Notes: a model not told the origin generated them from the sequence alone. Shown: positions 51,653-60,378, numbered from the stretch's first letter. The stretch: 64,000 nt of DNA from an uncultured Verrucomicrobiota bacterium (GCA_949293415.1 CASFDK010000017.1:1-64000), one strand, 5' to 3'. Translations and numbers: made by a program.

Positions 51653-51666
51653 TGAAAACGTTTTCA
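51653..51666. promoter_or_regulatory. LacI/GalR-type operator-like palindrome
   Basis: TGAAAACGTTTTCA is a perfect 14-base palindrome with the central CG typical of LacI-family and CcpA-type operators. It lies 73 bases upstream of the small gene at 51739 and 160 bases after the preceding terminator. Confidence 0.4.
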
Positions 51667-51738
51667 CTTCGGGTTCCCGTACTTTTAGATAGTATCTACC
51701 GAATATGCTGAGAGACTTTCACAATGAAGTTTTAACAT

Positions 51739-52110
51739 ATGAAATTTTACGACTATATGAAAATAGTTCCACTGATTATAATTGCATTAATTTGCGCGGG
51801 CATATTCTGCGCAAGGCACAGATTTGATAAATTATACGGTTCGGGCCATACACAAGAGATAAACAGAAAATATACATTGCTTATGACCGATTCCAATAAC
51901 GGTTTCTTGATTGATAAAACCCAAGATGCAAGTATATCCATCGCAAATGTGGCTTTCGTGGAGGGGATAATTTACGGAGAATATAAACCTAAAATAGGAG
52001 ATAAAAAATATTTTTTACTCAACATTGCAGACAACAAAATTACTCAGTTAAAAACAAGAGATGAACTTTGCAATCTGTTAAAATCTCGGAATAAAACAAC
52101 CCCATTTTGA
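51739..52110 (+). CDS. Small membrane-anchored protein of unknown function, AT-rich
   Basis: Protein of 123 residues with one N-terminal hydrophobic helix (about 9-25, VPLIIIALICAGIFCA), then a mostly polar Lys- and Asn-rich domain (KYTLLMTDSNNGFLIDKTQD). An in-frame ATG at 51757 is an alternative start. No cysteine lipobox of good quality, though Cys24 follows GIF. Base composition is clearly more AT-rich than the neighbours (many AAA, ATA, TTA codons), so it may have been acquired. It has a strong terminator. Confidence 0.6.
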   Translation: MKFYDYMKIVPLIIIALICAGIFCARHRFDKLYGSGHTQEINRKYTLLMTDSNNGFLIDKTQDASISIANVAFVEGIIYGEYKPKIGDKKYFLLNIADNKITQLKTRDELCNLLKSRNKTTPF

Positions 52111-52112
52111 AA

Positions 52113-52162
52113 AAAAAGCGCGGAAACAAAGTTGATTAAGACAACATTTCCGCGCTTTTTTA
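52113..52162. terminator. Intrinsic terminator
   Basis: AAAAAGCGCGGAAA / TTTCCGCGCTTTTT, a long stem with an internal AT-rich loop, directly after the stop codon at 52110. Confidence 0.85.
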
Positions 52163-52277
52163 TGCCTTAAGGCTAAAGACTCCCGCCCTTGCAAATCCCG
52201 CGACCATTACAAAAAATTATTCTTACTTCCGTTTTTCATCTAATTTTTTCGGTAAAATTCGCGACGGTTTGATGGAC

Positions 52278-52322
52278 AAAAAAAAGACGGATTCCGATTG
52301 GAAGCCGTCTTTTGCACTTTTT
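52278..52322. terminator. Intrinsic terminator of the dha operon
   Basis: AAAAGACGG / CCGTCTTTT with a nested TTCC-GATT-GGAA stem. It follows the stop codon of the lipoprotein gene at 52331 on the minus strand. Confidence 0.85.
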
Positions 52323-52330
52323 TATCTATG

Positions 52331-53017
52331 TTAGAACTTTACGTCGGGATTTGTGTAACGGTTGCCCTCGTTTTGGTGGTGCACACCGTATTCCGTTACT
52401 ACCGCGCCTTCGGGACCCGCAATCTGGTAGTGGAATGCCTGCTTGCGGTTGAGTCGCACTATATTGCCCTCCTTCGCGTCGGCAACGCATACCTTGTGCA
52501 CCGTGACGAACTTCTTCTGGCTCTCGGGAACTTTTACGTCGGGATATTTCGACGCGTCTTCGCCCTCTTCGCCGAAGCAGTACGACCTGCCCGCGCGGCA
52601 CTGCCAAACTTCGTATTTCGCGGGAAGACCGCCGTGCGGGACGTGTGCGTGTTCGATGAGCATCTGATTGGGGAGGAGGAAAATTTCGTGTCCGAAAATG
52701 CCGTCGCCCTTGTCGTTGTCGTGAATCCAGAAGATTCCGCCCATGCCGACACTCGGGAAGTCGCCGAGTCCGAAGTCGCATACCCACATATTTTTGCGAA
52801 GATTTTCGCTGATGGGGTAGCCGAGTTTTGTCATCATGTCGAAGTAGGCCTGCTTTGCCGCCTCTTCGTCGAATTTACCATTTTTATAGAACATATCTTT
52901 TGTTAATTTATTTTGTGAAGTTTTGCTGCATTTCTCCGAGCCTACGTTTGTTGCGCAACCCATGAAAGTTGCCGCTACGGCGAGTGCGAGCGATATTAGG
53001 AACGTTTTTCTTTTCAT
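52331..53017 (-). CDS. Cupin lipoprotein resembling D-lyxose isomerase
   Basis: Predicted lipoprotein of 228 residues (MKRKTFLISLALAVAATFMGC, lipobox-like FMGC at Cys21) behind an AAGGAG site. The body is a single cupin barrel: GIFGHEIFLLPNQMLIEHAH is the first metal block (with HAH), followed by KYEVWQCRAGRSYCFGEE and, in the last strand pair, QAFHYQIAGPEGAV. This pattern is like bacterial D-lyxose ketol-isomerases, in which two His, a Glu and a third His bind Mn2+. Those enzymes are cytosolic, so an exported, lipid-anchored form is odd. Last gene of the operon, 12 bases after the mosaic gene. The sugar is unknown; a sugar-binding or non-enzymatic role is possible. Confidence 0.72.
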   Translation of the reverse strand: MKRKTFLISLALAVAATFMGCATNVGSEKCSKTSQNKLTKDMFYKNGKFDEEAAKQAYFDMMTKLGYPISENLRKNMWVCDFGLGDFPSVGMGGIFWIHDNDKGDGIFGHEIFLLPNQMLIEHAHVPHGGLPAKYEVWQCRAGRSYCFGEEGEDASKYPDVKVPESQKKFVTVHKVCVADAKEGNIVRLNRKQAFHYQIAGPEGAVVTEYGVHHQNEGNRYTNPDVKF

Positions 53018-53029
53018 TTGTGTTTCTCC

Positions 53030-56000
53030 TTATTTAACTTTTGCAAGCGAATCGGGACGGGGTGTTGTTTCGTGTTCCTTTGCCTGCGGAAGGGGTTTTG
53101 CGGGCTTGAGCAGTTGCGCCGCCTTTTGCGCATCGTCGATTACTACGCGGAAGCCGACGTTGTACACACCCTGCCACGGCGCGTAGTTGCGGCGCACACT
53201 TACGCGCGCCCATTTGGCGCGGTCGCGCCACGAACCGCCGCGAACCGTCTTGCGGTCTGCGACTTTTGCTCCGCCGAGCGTTTCGGTGTAGTCGTCCGCC
53301 GTCCATTCGGCGACGTTGCCGTTGATGTCGTAGAGTCCGAAAGGATTTGGTTTATACTTGCCGACTTCGCACATAATCAGTTCGTTGTCGTCCACGTACA
53401 AATCCTTGGGCACGTAGTCGATGTACGGGTTCGGATTTACGACGGGCTGCGGGTCGATACCGTCGACCGCGAAATGGCGGATATTGTAGTCGGCGAGGTT
53501 GTCGAACGCGCCGTAGTTGTCGCCGACTTTGCCGAACCAGAAGTCTTTATCGCTGCCGCCGCGAGCCGCCCATTCCCACTGTTTTTCGGTCGGGAGCGAA
53601 ACCTTTATGCCGAGCTTTTCCGACATCCATTTGCAGAACTGCTCCGCATTGTTCCAACTTACGCGGATGACGGGCTGTTCGGGCTTGTTTGCGGGATAAC
53701 CGGGGTTTACGTGATCCTTCCAGTGGCGGTCGAGATGTCCGGAGTCGTAATTTGCGTCGAACGCCTTGTATTGGCGGTTTGTAGTTTCGAGTTGCGCCAT
53801 ATAGAAGGGCTTCGAAACTTCGGCAACCTGAGCGGGACCTTCGTCGTAGTACTTTGAGTTTGTACCCATTACGAATTTACCTGCGGGAATGAGCGTAAAG
53901 CGCATTTGCACGCCGCCGCCGAGGTCGGCTACGAGTTCCTTGGGAAGTTTTGTGTCGTCGCGCATTTTTGCGGCGGTGGAGGTGTCGAACGGGAATCCGC
54001 CGACTTTCGGGGCTTTTTTGCCCGCGTGGGTTTTCGGCGCGTCGGGGGCTACGAACTTCTGCACGCCGCCGTCGTACGTAATCGCGTTCTGGTCGTCGTG
54101 GCGGTTGGCGTATTTTGCCAAAGCCCACGCCCTGCGTTTGTGGTCGTCCCACGGAATCTTTTTGTAGGTTTCGGTCCAAGTACCGTGGAAGGGAACGTTG
54201 AGGTCAATCCAAGTGCGGAGCATACGCATCGACTGGTCGTCGAGCTTTACGCCCTTGTGCCCTTTTTCGAGCATCTGGATGAGTTCGCTCGTCGACGTGT
54301 GGAATTCGAGCGGCGGAAGCATATGTTGGTTGCTTTCGGGACCGGGGCGGCGCACGTAGGGCATCATATCGAGATACGATTTTCCGAAGCCCGTGGAGCG
54401 CGTGTCCGTCCAGAATACCGATTCTCCCCTGCGGAAGTCGGGGCGGTTCGCCGCGCCCGAGTGGCAGCCGAGGCAGTATTTGTCGACAATCGGCTGGATG
54501 TCGCGCTTGTACGAGTAGCCGCGGACGTCGCCGACAAACTTCTTGATTTCCTGCGGGCGTTTGCGTCCCGCCATTGCGGGCTTTGAAGTGGGCGACATAC
54601 CCTGACTTTCGTGGCAGCCCACGCAGCTCTGTGTTTCGCCGGGCATAATCGTGAACCAGCTGCGCATAAGCTGAAGGGCGTTGCCGTCCTTGTCGAGCGG
54701 CTGAACGGCTAGCGGGCGGTTTGCGGGGGCTTTGAAGAACGCCGAACCGTCCTCCTCGACCTTTACCGTGCCGTGGATTCGCTTGATGTCCCACGAACCT
54801 TCTTCGGCGATGACGTGGTGGTTGCCGACGTTGCGGTAGCCGTAGAAATATTCTATGATGCGCAGTTCCTTGACCGTTCCGCGCGGGACGCCCTTGAGTC
54901 CTTCGCCCTGATAGATGTCGTTGAGGAAGACATACCCGTAGTCGATTTCGGGATTTGTCTTGTCCATAATTTCCTGCGGAACTTTGCGGGGCTGAAGCGG
55001 CATCGGCTCCATCGCCTGCGCGTCCTTAAGTTCGACGAGCGGAACCATATTGTCGAACGCGTCGATGAGGTAGATTGTAAATCTGCCGCCGTATTCCGTG
55101 AAGAAGTTTTCGGGGCTTTCCTTGCCCGCGCATACGATGTATTTTTCCGAAAGGGGATACGGATGGATGAGCTGCGGCCACTTGCCGTTTACGAGCTGGT
55201 CGAGGATTTTCGGCTCGTATGTTCTGCCGTACGACGGGAACTTGTGGACTCTGCCGCGCGCCTCGATGTTGCCTTTCGACACGTCGAAGCTGTGGAGTTC
55301 GCCAGTGCGCGAAATGCCGTGGTGCCCCGAAACGATGCCGACAAACTTGTTGGGGTCGTTGGGAATCGGGCGGCAGTAGAAGAGCGAGTTGGGCCAGAAG
55401 CTTGTGGTTCCGTAGAACGACGACTGCGCCGTGCCGTCGGGGTTCATATGCATAAGGATTCGCGCAAAGTAGTGCGAATTGTCGGTGTATTCCCAGCGCG
55501 TGTAGAGAACGCGTCCGTTTTCGGCGACAATCGGCATCCAGTCGGCATCCTGTTCGAATGTGAGCTGGCGGATTGTCTTGTCTACCTGTTCGGGCGTGCC
55601 CGCGTTGGGATTGAGTTTAAAGAGGTTCGGAACGTAGTCGGTACCCGCAACGCACGGAACGCCGACGAAAGTCGCCGAAGAGCAATAAATAATCTGACCG
55701 TCGGGCAGATAGCAACCGTCGTAGTCGTCGATGTCGGGGAAGAGACGCGGGGTAATCTGCTTTGTCTTGCCCGAAGCAACATCAAGCTCGTCGATGTGCC
55801 ACTGGCTCTTGTCGTCGAGAGTAGAGAAGAGAACGCGCTTGCCGTCGTAGGAGATATCGAGGTCGGCAACGGCGGTGTCCTTTGCGGGCTTGAAGACGCA
55901 TTTGAGCGAATCGGTCGGGCTTGCGATGTCGAAGCTCCAGAGTTGGTCTTTAAAGTCGTGCGGTCTTACCACGCGCGTGTAGTTGCCGTCTTTGTCTCTG

Positions 56001-57307
56001 CTGTAGGCGTTGGTCAGGGATGTATTGCCCTGCCAGTTCGCGGGCAGCCCCGCCTTTTTCGTGCCGTCGTCGCGGCGGACGAAGACCCAATGCGGATATT
56101 TTTTCAGAAGCGGATTTGCGAGCAGCGCGCGCTTTGCAAACGCCTTGAACTCTTCCGCCTTTGCCTCCGCCTGCGCGTCGCCGTTGAGCACACCCTCTTT
56201 GAGCTGCTTCCACTGCGACTGCCAAGTTTTGAGTTCGTCGAAAAGTTTTTTGTCGTATTCGGGATACGATTTTGCGATGTCCTCCATCGCCGCGCGGACG
56301 TTGTCGATGTCGTAGCCGAGCTTGCGTTCCGCCTTGCGGATTTTCAAGCCGTTTTCGAAAAGCGCCACACGCTCGTTGAACGCCTGCTCGCCCTTTTTAC
56401 CGTTGATTGCCTTGACCTTTTCCTCGAGTTTTCCCGCCGAGAACATCGAGCTTTCGACGAGGTTTTCGAGAATGTCCGCCATAAATTCGGAATTGTCCTG
56501 CGCCGAAAAGAGCGCGGGAAGTGTCTGCGTGGACGACGATATTTTCCATCTGCGTAGGGAATTTGCCGTCGGGTAAAAATCCTTTAGCAGTTTGTCGGCG
56601 AGCGCGAAAGCGGCGTCGGCATATGGCGAGAACATAATGTCCTTTTCGCCCTTTGTTTCGGCGGCGAAGAAGGCGAAGTCGATGACGTTCGTTCCCTTTT
56701 TGAGGTCGAGAACAACAATGTCCGTAGTGCCGTTGGAGCACCGCTTGTTGCCTTTCTTGACGTTCTGCCCCGCCCATTTTTTGTCTTTGGGGTCTTCGAC
56801 GGTCTTCAGAAGGGTTTTGCCGTTAAGGCGCATTTCCACGAGCGGAAGAGACGAGACGCTGACGGCTATTTTGCAGTCCTCCTTTGCGGTTATCTCGCGG
56901 CGGAGATACGTATAGGTAGCCGAGAAGAAACGCCAATTGTACGGCTGCAGGTCGAACGGCTGACCGTCGGCAATCTCGGGAGTCGCCCAAAATTTTGCGT
57001 TTTCGAAATTCGCGTCCGGATCGAACTTGTCGAGCACGGCGTACTTTGCCGCGACATTCCATCTGAGCGCGATGGAAACGTACCACTTGCCGAATTCGAC
57101 TTTTTTCGAAAGTTCTTCGAGCTGCCCCTTGCGCCACTTCGCGTATTCGGGACGCGTCTTCGCAACGGTTTCGGCGAGCGTTGCGCCCTTTTGGTAGATT
57201 TTGTCCGCCGCGGATTTCGCGTCGTCGGCACTCAGCGAATACTGGGCGAATGCGGTCGCGACAAACGAGAGCGCGAACGCAAAAACTGCTGTGAATTTCG
57301 TTTTCAT
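53030..57307 (-). CDS. Exported mosaic: beta-propeller/HzsA-related, two CXXCH motifs, SUMF1-like domain
   Basis: Exported protein of 1425 residues. Signal peptide MKTKFTAVFAFALSFVATAF ending near AFAQ, GAGGAG site upstream; an in-frame codon 22 residues earlier was not used. Order: a helical N-terminal region with a beta-sandwich-like part (to about 440), a WD40/TolB-like propeller resembling hydrazine-synthase-alpha-related proteins (about 465-740, ISYDGKRVLFSTLDD, NGRVLYTRWEYTDNSHYFAR), two c-type haem motifs CVGCH (about 895) and CLGCH (about 945), and a SUMF1/formylglycine-generating-type domain (about 1125-1395, FTLIPAGKFVMGTNSKYYDE, GNVAEWTADDY, RGGSWRDRAKWAR). The cysteines needed by true formylglycine-generating enzyme are absent at RGGSW. 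Activity unknown; electron transfer plus substrate binding is inferred. Confidence 0.8.
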   Translation of the reverse strand: MKTKFTAVFAFALSFVATAFAQYSLSADDAKSAADKIYQKGATLAETVAKTRPEYAKWRKGQLEELSKKVEFGKWYVSIALRWNVAAKYAVLDKFDPDANFENAKFWATPEIADGQPFDLQPYNWRFFSATYTYLRREITAKEDCKIAVSVSSLPLVEMRLNGKTLLKTVEDPKDKKWAGQNVKKGNKRCSNGTTDIVVLDLKKGTNVIDFAFFAAETKGEKDIMFSPYADAAFALADKLLKDFYPTANSLRRWKISSSTQTLPALFSAQDNSEFMADILENLVESSMFSAGKLEEKVKAINGKKGEQAFNERVALFENGLKIRKAERKLGYDIDNVRAAMEDIAKSYPEYDKKLFDELKTWQSQWKQLKEGVLNGDAQAEAKAEEFKAFAKRALLANPLLKKYPHWVFVRRDDGTKKAGLPANWQGNTSLTNAYSRDKDGNYTRVVRPHDFKDQLWSFDIASPTDSLKCVFKPAKDTAVADLDISYDGKRVLFSTLDDKSQWHIDELDVASGKTKQITPRLFPDIDDYDGCYLPDGQIIYCSSATFVGVPCVAGTDYVPNLFKLNPNAGTPEQVDKTIRQLTFEQDADWMPIVAENGRVLYTRWEYTDNSHYFARILMHMNPDGTAQSSFYGTTSFWPNSLFYCRPIPNDPNKFVGIVSGHHGISRTGELHSFDVSKGNIEARGRVHKFPSYGRTYEPKILDQLVNGKWPQLIHPYPLSEKYIVCAGKESPENFFTEYGGRFTIYLIDAFDNMVPLVELKDAQAMEPMPLQPRKVPQEIMDKTNPEIDYGYVFLNDIYQGEGLKGVPRGTVKELRIIEYFYGYRNVGNHHVIAEEGSWDIKRIHGTVKVEEDGSAFFKAPANRPLAVQPLDKDGNALQLMRSWFTIMPGETQSCVGCHESQGMSPTSKPAMAGRKRPQEIKKFVGDVRGYSYKRDIQPIVDKYCLGCHSGAANRPDFRRGESVFWTDTRSTGFGKSYLDMMPYVRRPGPESNQHMLPPLEFHTSTSELIQMLEKGHKGVKLDDQSMRMLRTWIDLNVPFHGTWTETYKKIPWDDHKRRAWALAKYANRHDDQNAITYDGGVQKFVAPDAPKTHAGKKAPKVGGFPFDTSTAAKMRDDTKLPKELVADLGGGVQMRFTLIPAGKFVMGTNSKYYDEGPAQVAEVSKPFYMAQLETTNRQYKAFDANYDSGHLDRHWKDHVNPGYPANKPEQPVIRVSWNNAEQFCKWMSEKLGIKVSLPTEKQWEWAARGGSDKDFWFGKVGDNYGAFDNLADYNIRHFAVDGIDPQPVVNPNPYIDYVPKDLYVDDNELIMCEVGKYKPNPFGLYDINGNVAEWTADDYTETLGGAKVADRKTVRGGSWRDRAKWARVSVRRNYAPWQGVYNVGFRVVIDDAQKAAQLLKPAKPLPQAKEHETTPRPDSLAKVK

Positions 57308-57396
57308 CTCGATAAATCTCTCCTCTGTATAAAATTCCTCCCCTGAAAAAACGGCGCGTCCGCGCGGAGACACAGCCGCGCGAACCGCCGAAAAAA

Positions 57397-58278
57397 CTAC
57401 GCCTTCTTGGCGAGGTCGCAGTACATCTGGTACGCGTCCTTCGGGTTGAGACCCTCGTGGACAACGCCCTTGACCGCCTGAATCATCGCGACTGGGTTTT
57501 CCGACTGGAAGATGTTTCTGCCCATATCCACGCCGCGCGCACCGCTCGAAATAGCCTTGTACGCAAGCTCGAGAGCGTCGGCTTCGGGAAGCTTCTTGCC
57601 GCCCGCGATGACAATCGGAACGGGACAGCCCGCAACGACCTTTTCAAAGCCCTCTTCACAGTAGTATGTCTTGACGAAGTTCGCGCCGTTTTCGGCGCAA
57701 ACGCGCGTAGCCAAACCGAGATAGCGCGCATCGCGGACGAGGTTCTTGCCGACCGCCGTAACGCCGAGCGTCGGGATACCGTAACGTGAAGTATAGTCGG
57801 CGCACTGGGCGAGGTTCTGGATTGTCTTCGCCTCGAACTTCATATCGCCGATTGCTACCATCGGAGCGAGCGCGGACGCGTCGAGCTTGATTGCGTCGTC
57901 GATGCCCACCAGACATTCGTTGTTGAGTTCCGTAAGAATCGTCGAACCCGCGCTGAAGCGGAGCGCAACCGGCTTGCCCGCGAGCGGCGGAACAACCGAG
58001 CGCAGCGTGCCGCGCGAGCACATAATGCAGTCGGCGTACTGGATGAGCGGAACAATCGAAAGGTCCATTCTTTCGAGACCGCTCGTCGGACCCATTATGT
58101 AGCCGTGGTCGAACGCCAACATAACCGTGTTGCCGCTCTTTGCGTTGAAAATGCGCGCCAGTCTGTTCTGAACGCCCCAGTCCGCGTGGGCGTTGCCCTT
58201 CAAAAAGAACCCGTCGGTTTTTACCGCCACGTCCGTGTTGTAGTTTTTGGCTTCAATATTGCCTTCGTTGTCCGCCAT
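57397..58278 (-). CDS. LsrF/DhnA-type class I aldolase
   Basis: Schiff-base aldolase of 293 residues of the DeoC/LacD superfamily. Recognised blocks: AFDHGYIMGPTSGLERM at the N-terminus (FDHG is the family start), the strand VAIGDMKFEA, the region VTAVGKNLVRDARYL with the candidate Schiff-base Lys, VKTYYCEEGFEKVV, IVIAGGKKLPEADALE and the phosphate site GARGVDMGRNIFQSE. It is close to LsrF (autoinducer-2 phosphate thiolase) and to DhnA-type fructose-bisphosphate aldolases; the neighbours (DhaK/DhaL) argue for cleavage of a phosphorylated ketose. Third gene of the operon, 38 bases after dhaL. Confidence 0.9.
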   Translation of the reverse strand: MADNEGNIEAKNYNTDVAVKTDGFFLKGNAHADWGVQNRLARIFNAKSGNTVMLAFDHGYIMGPTSGLERMDLSIVPLIQYADCIMCSRGTLRSVVPPLAGKPVALRFSAGSTILTELNNECLVGIDDAIKLDASALAPMVAIGDMKFEAKTIQNLAQCADYTSRYGIPTLGVTAVGKNLVRDARYLGLATRVCAENGANFVKTYYCEEGFEKVVAGCPVPIVIAGGKKLPEADALELAYKAISSGARGVDMGRNIFQSENPVAMIQAVKGVVHEGLNPKDAYQMYCDLAKKA

Positions 58279-58316
58279 AATATTTTTCCTTTGTGTATGA
58301 TAAAAATTAGCAGTTG

Positions 58317-58937
58317 TTATTTTGCCGAAAAGGTCTTTGCAAACGCGTCGAAAATCATCGCGTTAGACACCGCGCCGGGGTCGAGCGTTCCGACCGACTT
58401 GTCGCCCAGATTGCGCGCCCTGCCGAATTTCGCCTTGAGGTTGACGGTGTTCTTCGCGCCAGCGTCCGCGGCTTCCGCCGCCGCGTTCAGAAGCTCTTCG
58501 ACAGTAGACTTGCCCGCCATCGCGCGGATTGCGGGAATGAGCGCGTCGAAGCAGGTTTTGTCGCCGACGTCGCCCTTGACCACATCGCGCATAGAAGCCA
58601 AGCCGTCTTCAAAGGCTTTCGCCAACGCCGCCGCGTCGAGCTCTTCCGCGCCCGCCGCGATTCCGTCGGAAACGCCCATCAAAAGCGTTCCGTAAATCGA
58701 ACTTGTCGAACCGTTGGAGTGCGACATCGCCGCCATCCCGCCGTCGAAGAAAGCGTCCTTGAGGTTGGTCGCGCCCTGTATCGAAGCGTTCGCCGCCCCG
58801 ATTGCGCCCTTGATTGCGACGCCGTGGTCGCCGTCGCCGCAAGCGGCGTCGAGCTCGCACAGATACTTTTCGTTTTCGGCAACGACCTTCGCCGCCGCCG
58901 TGAACATATCCTTGAGTTTCGGAAGTGTCAGATTCAT
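58317..58937 (-). CDS. dhaL: Dihydroxyacetone kinase subunit DhaL (ATP-binding)
   Basis: Helical-barrel nucleotide-binding subunit of 206 residues. Signature DAACGDGDHGVAIKGA contains the Asp residues that coordinate Mg-ADP/ATP; downstream blocks SSIYGTLLMGVSDG and KTCFDALIPAIRAM are typical. The start MNLTLPKLKDMF was used. It begins 4 bases after dhaK. DhaM (the phosphotransferase-system partner) is not in the window, so the kinase is probably ATP-driven, as in the two-subunit enzymes that act on dihydroxyacetone or on C4 ketoses such as erythrulose. Confidence 0.93.
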   Translation of the reverse strand: MNLTLPKLKDMFTAAAKVVAENEKYLCELDAACGDGDHGVAIKGAIGAANASIQGATNLKDAFFDGGMAAMSHSNGSTSSIYGTLLMGVSDGIAAGAEELDAAALAKAFEDGLASMRDVVKGDVGDKTCFDALIPAIRAMAGKSTVEELLNAAAEAADAGAKNTVNLKAKFGRARNLGDKSVGTLDPGAVSNAMIFDAFAKTFSAK

Positions 58938-58941
58938 AAAA

Positions 58942-59949
58942 TTACTCTCCGAGCGAAGTCCAATACGGAGCATCCGATTTTGCGTAGAGATATTTCCGCG
59001 ACTGTTCGTCTACAACGCAGACAATCAGCTGGAAGCCCGCCATTTCCTGAACGGTCAAAAGCTCGTCGACCAAGCCGCCGACAACTTCCACTCCCATTTC
59101 GGAGGCGAGATTTTTTACCGCCCTGAAGACGATCGAAAGCTCCATCGGAGTCGTCGCGCCCACGCCGTTTACCGCGACGAAAATCTTTTCGCCCGACTTT
59201 AGGGAAACCGCCTTTGCGAGGTCGCCGAACATAATCTTCGCCGTCTCGTCGGCTGTGAGGATTTTACTGCGACCGCCGCCGCCTTCGCCGTGCTGCCCCA
59301 TGCCGATTTCCATTTCGTCGTCGGCAAGCTCGGTGATGGGCTGTCCGTTCTGCGGATGCGTGCAGCCCGTCATCGCCACGGCGAGCGTTGCGATTCTCGA
59401 ATTGAACTTTTCCGCGATTTCGAAAACTTCGTCGAGAGACTTGCCCTCTTCCGCAGCCGCGCCCGCAACTTTGAAAAGCGGAATGCAACCCGCCAGACCG
59501 CGGCGGTCGGCAAGAGGCGTATCGAGACCTGCGCTGATGTCGTCGGCAACCAGAATGCTCTTGAGCTTTATGCCCTCGCGCTGCGCCATTTTCATGGCCA
59601 TATTCGCGCTCATAACGTCGCCCGCGTGGTTGAGAACGACAAGCAAAATACCCGCATCGCGCTTGAATTTGCGCAGACCCGCAAGGAGCGATACCGCATT
59701 GGGCGCGGCGAAAATGTCGCCAACAACGCTTGCGTCTAGCATGCCTTCGCCGACGAAGCCGCTGAGAGCGGGCTCGTGCCCAGCACCGCCGAGCGTGATT
59801 ATCGCAACTTTGTCCTCCGACTTCGGCTTCGCGCGCACGACAATCTTGCCTTCGTCGAGCTTTACCTTTTGCGGATACGCCGCAGCCAGACCTTCAAGCA
59901 GCTCCTGAGTAAGGTTTTCGGGCGCGTTTATAAATTTTTTCATTTTCAT
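58942..59949 (-). CDS. dhaK: Dihydroxyacetone kinase subunit DhaK (substrate-binding)
   Basis: Substrate-binding subunit of 335 residues. Blocks: GGAGHEPALSGFVGEGMLD (the substrate-site His region), NHAGDVMSANMAMKMAQREG, and EIGMGQHGEGGGG, whose His is the residue that in DhaK binds the ketone covalently as a hemiaminal. The start MKMKKFINAPENL (59949) was chosen, with AAAGG upstream; ATG 59943 is an alternative. First gene of the five-gene operon. The 429-base upstream region is AT-rich and probably holds the promoter. Family members use dihydroxyacetone, but related pairs act on erythrulose or other ketoses. Confidence 0.94.
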   Translation of the reverse strand: MKMKKFINAPENLTQELLEGLAAAYPQKVKLDEGKIVVRAKPKSEDKVAIITLGGAGHEPALSGFVGEGMLDASVVGDIFAAPNAVSLLAGLRKFKRDAGILLVVLNHAGDVMSANMAMKMAQREGIKLKSILVADDISAGLDTPLADRRGLAGCIPLFKVAGAAAEEGKSLDEVFEIAEKFNSRIATLAVAMTGCTHPQNGQPITELADDEMEIGMGQHGEGGGGRSKILTADETAKIMFGDLAKAVSLKSGEKIFVAVNGVGATTPMELSIVFRAVKNLASEMGVEVVGGLVDELLTVQEMAGFQLIVCVVDEQSRKYLYAKSDAPYWTSLGE

Positions 59950-60378
59950 ATCGGTTGAACCTTTTGTTTGGATTAATGGAAATAAAAAGTCGGTTTGTAT
60001 GTGGAACGAGAGTAGCGACCCGAAGCGGGATTTCAAGCAAAAAACAGCATTTTCTTTACCGAAAAAATCCGTTTCGAAACACCCACGCACCCTCGAAAAA
60101 TTCCGTACGGATGCGCGGACACACACATCAAAAGAACAATTTTAGATTCATATTTAAACTATTATCTCAAAAAGCAACCATATTTTTCAGAAAATTTTGT
60201 AATCCGAAATATTTTGTAAAATGCAACTAACCTCAAACCAATATATAGCAATATTATATTCACAATTCAAACCTACATTCACGCGTTAAAAACACACAAA
60301 AAAATAAGAATCGCTACAAAAAAACGCATATCGGAGGCGGAAGAAGGGGGACAAAAAACGCGTAAACGCAACCCGCTG
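59950..60378. other. 429-base AT-rich leader region of the dha operon
   Basis: Lies between the mutL stop codon and the dhaK start codon, both on the minus strand. It is much more AT-rich than the coding DNA, with runs of A/T (60120-60310). No gene, tRNA or clear hairpin was found; it is the expected place for operon regulation. Confidence 0.5.

Larger units (their letters stand above)
51424..51738. other. 315-base AT-rich intergenic region
   Basis: Holds the beta-barrel terminator (51455-51489) and a LacI-type palindrome (51653-51666). The stretch 51490-51650 shows no gene or repeat I could identify; a decayed gene or small RNA is possible. Confidence 0.5.

Noticed and set aside
53030..54000. 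True formylglycine-generating enzyme (sulfatase activation)
   Set aside because: The SUMF1-like domain lacks the catalytic cysteines and no sulfatase gene is in the window.
54773..56557. Long plus-strand frame inside the mosaic gene
   Set aside because: Antisense to a frame with clear export signal, haem motifs and SUMF1 blocks.
59950..60378. tRNA or small RNA gene upstream of dhaK
   Set aside because: No cloverleaf, no T-loop consensus and no stable stem with conserved features could be found by eye.
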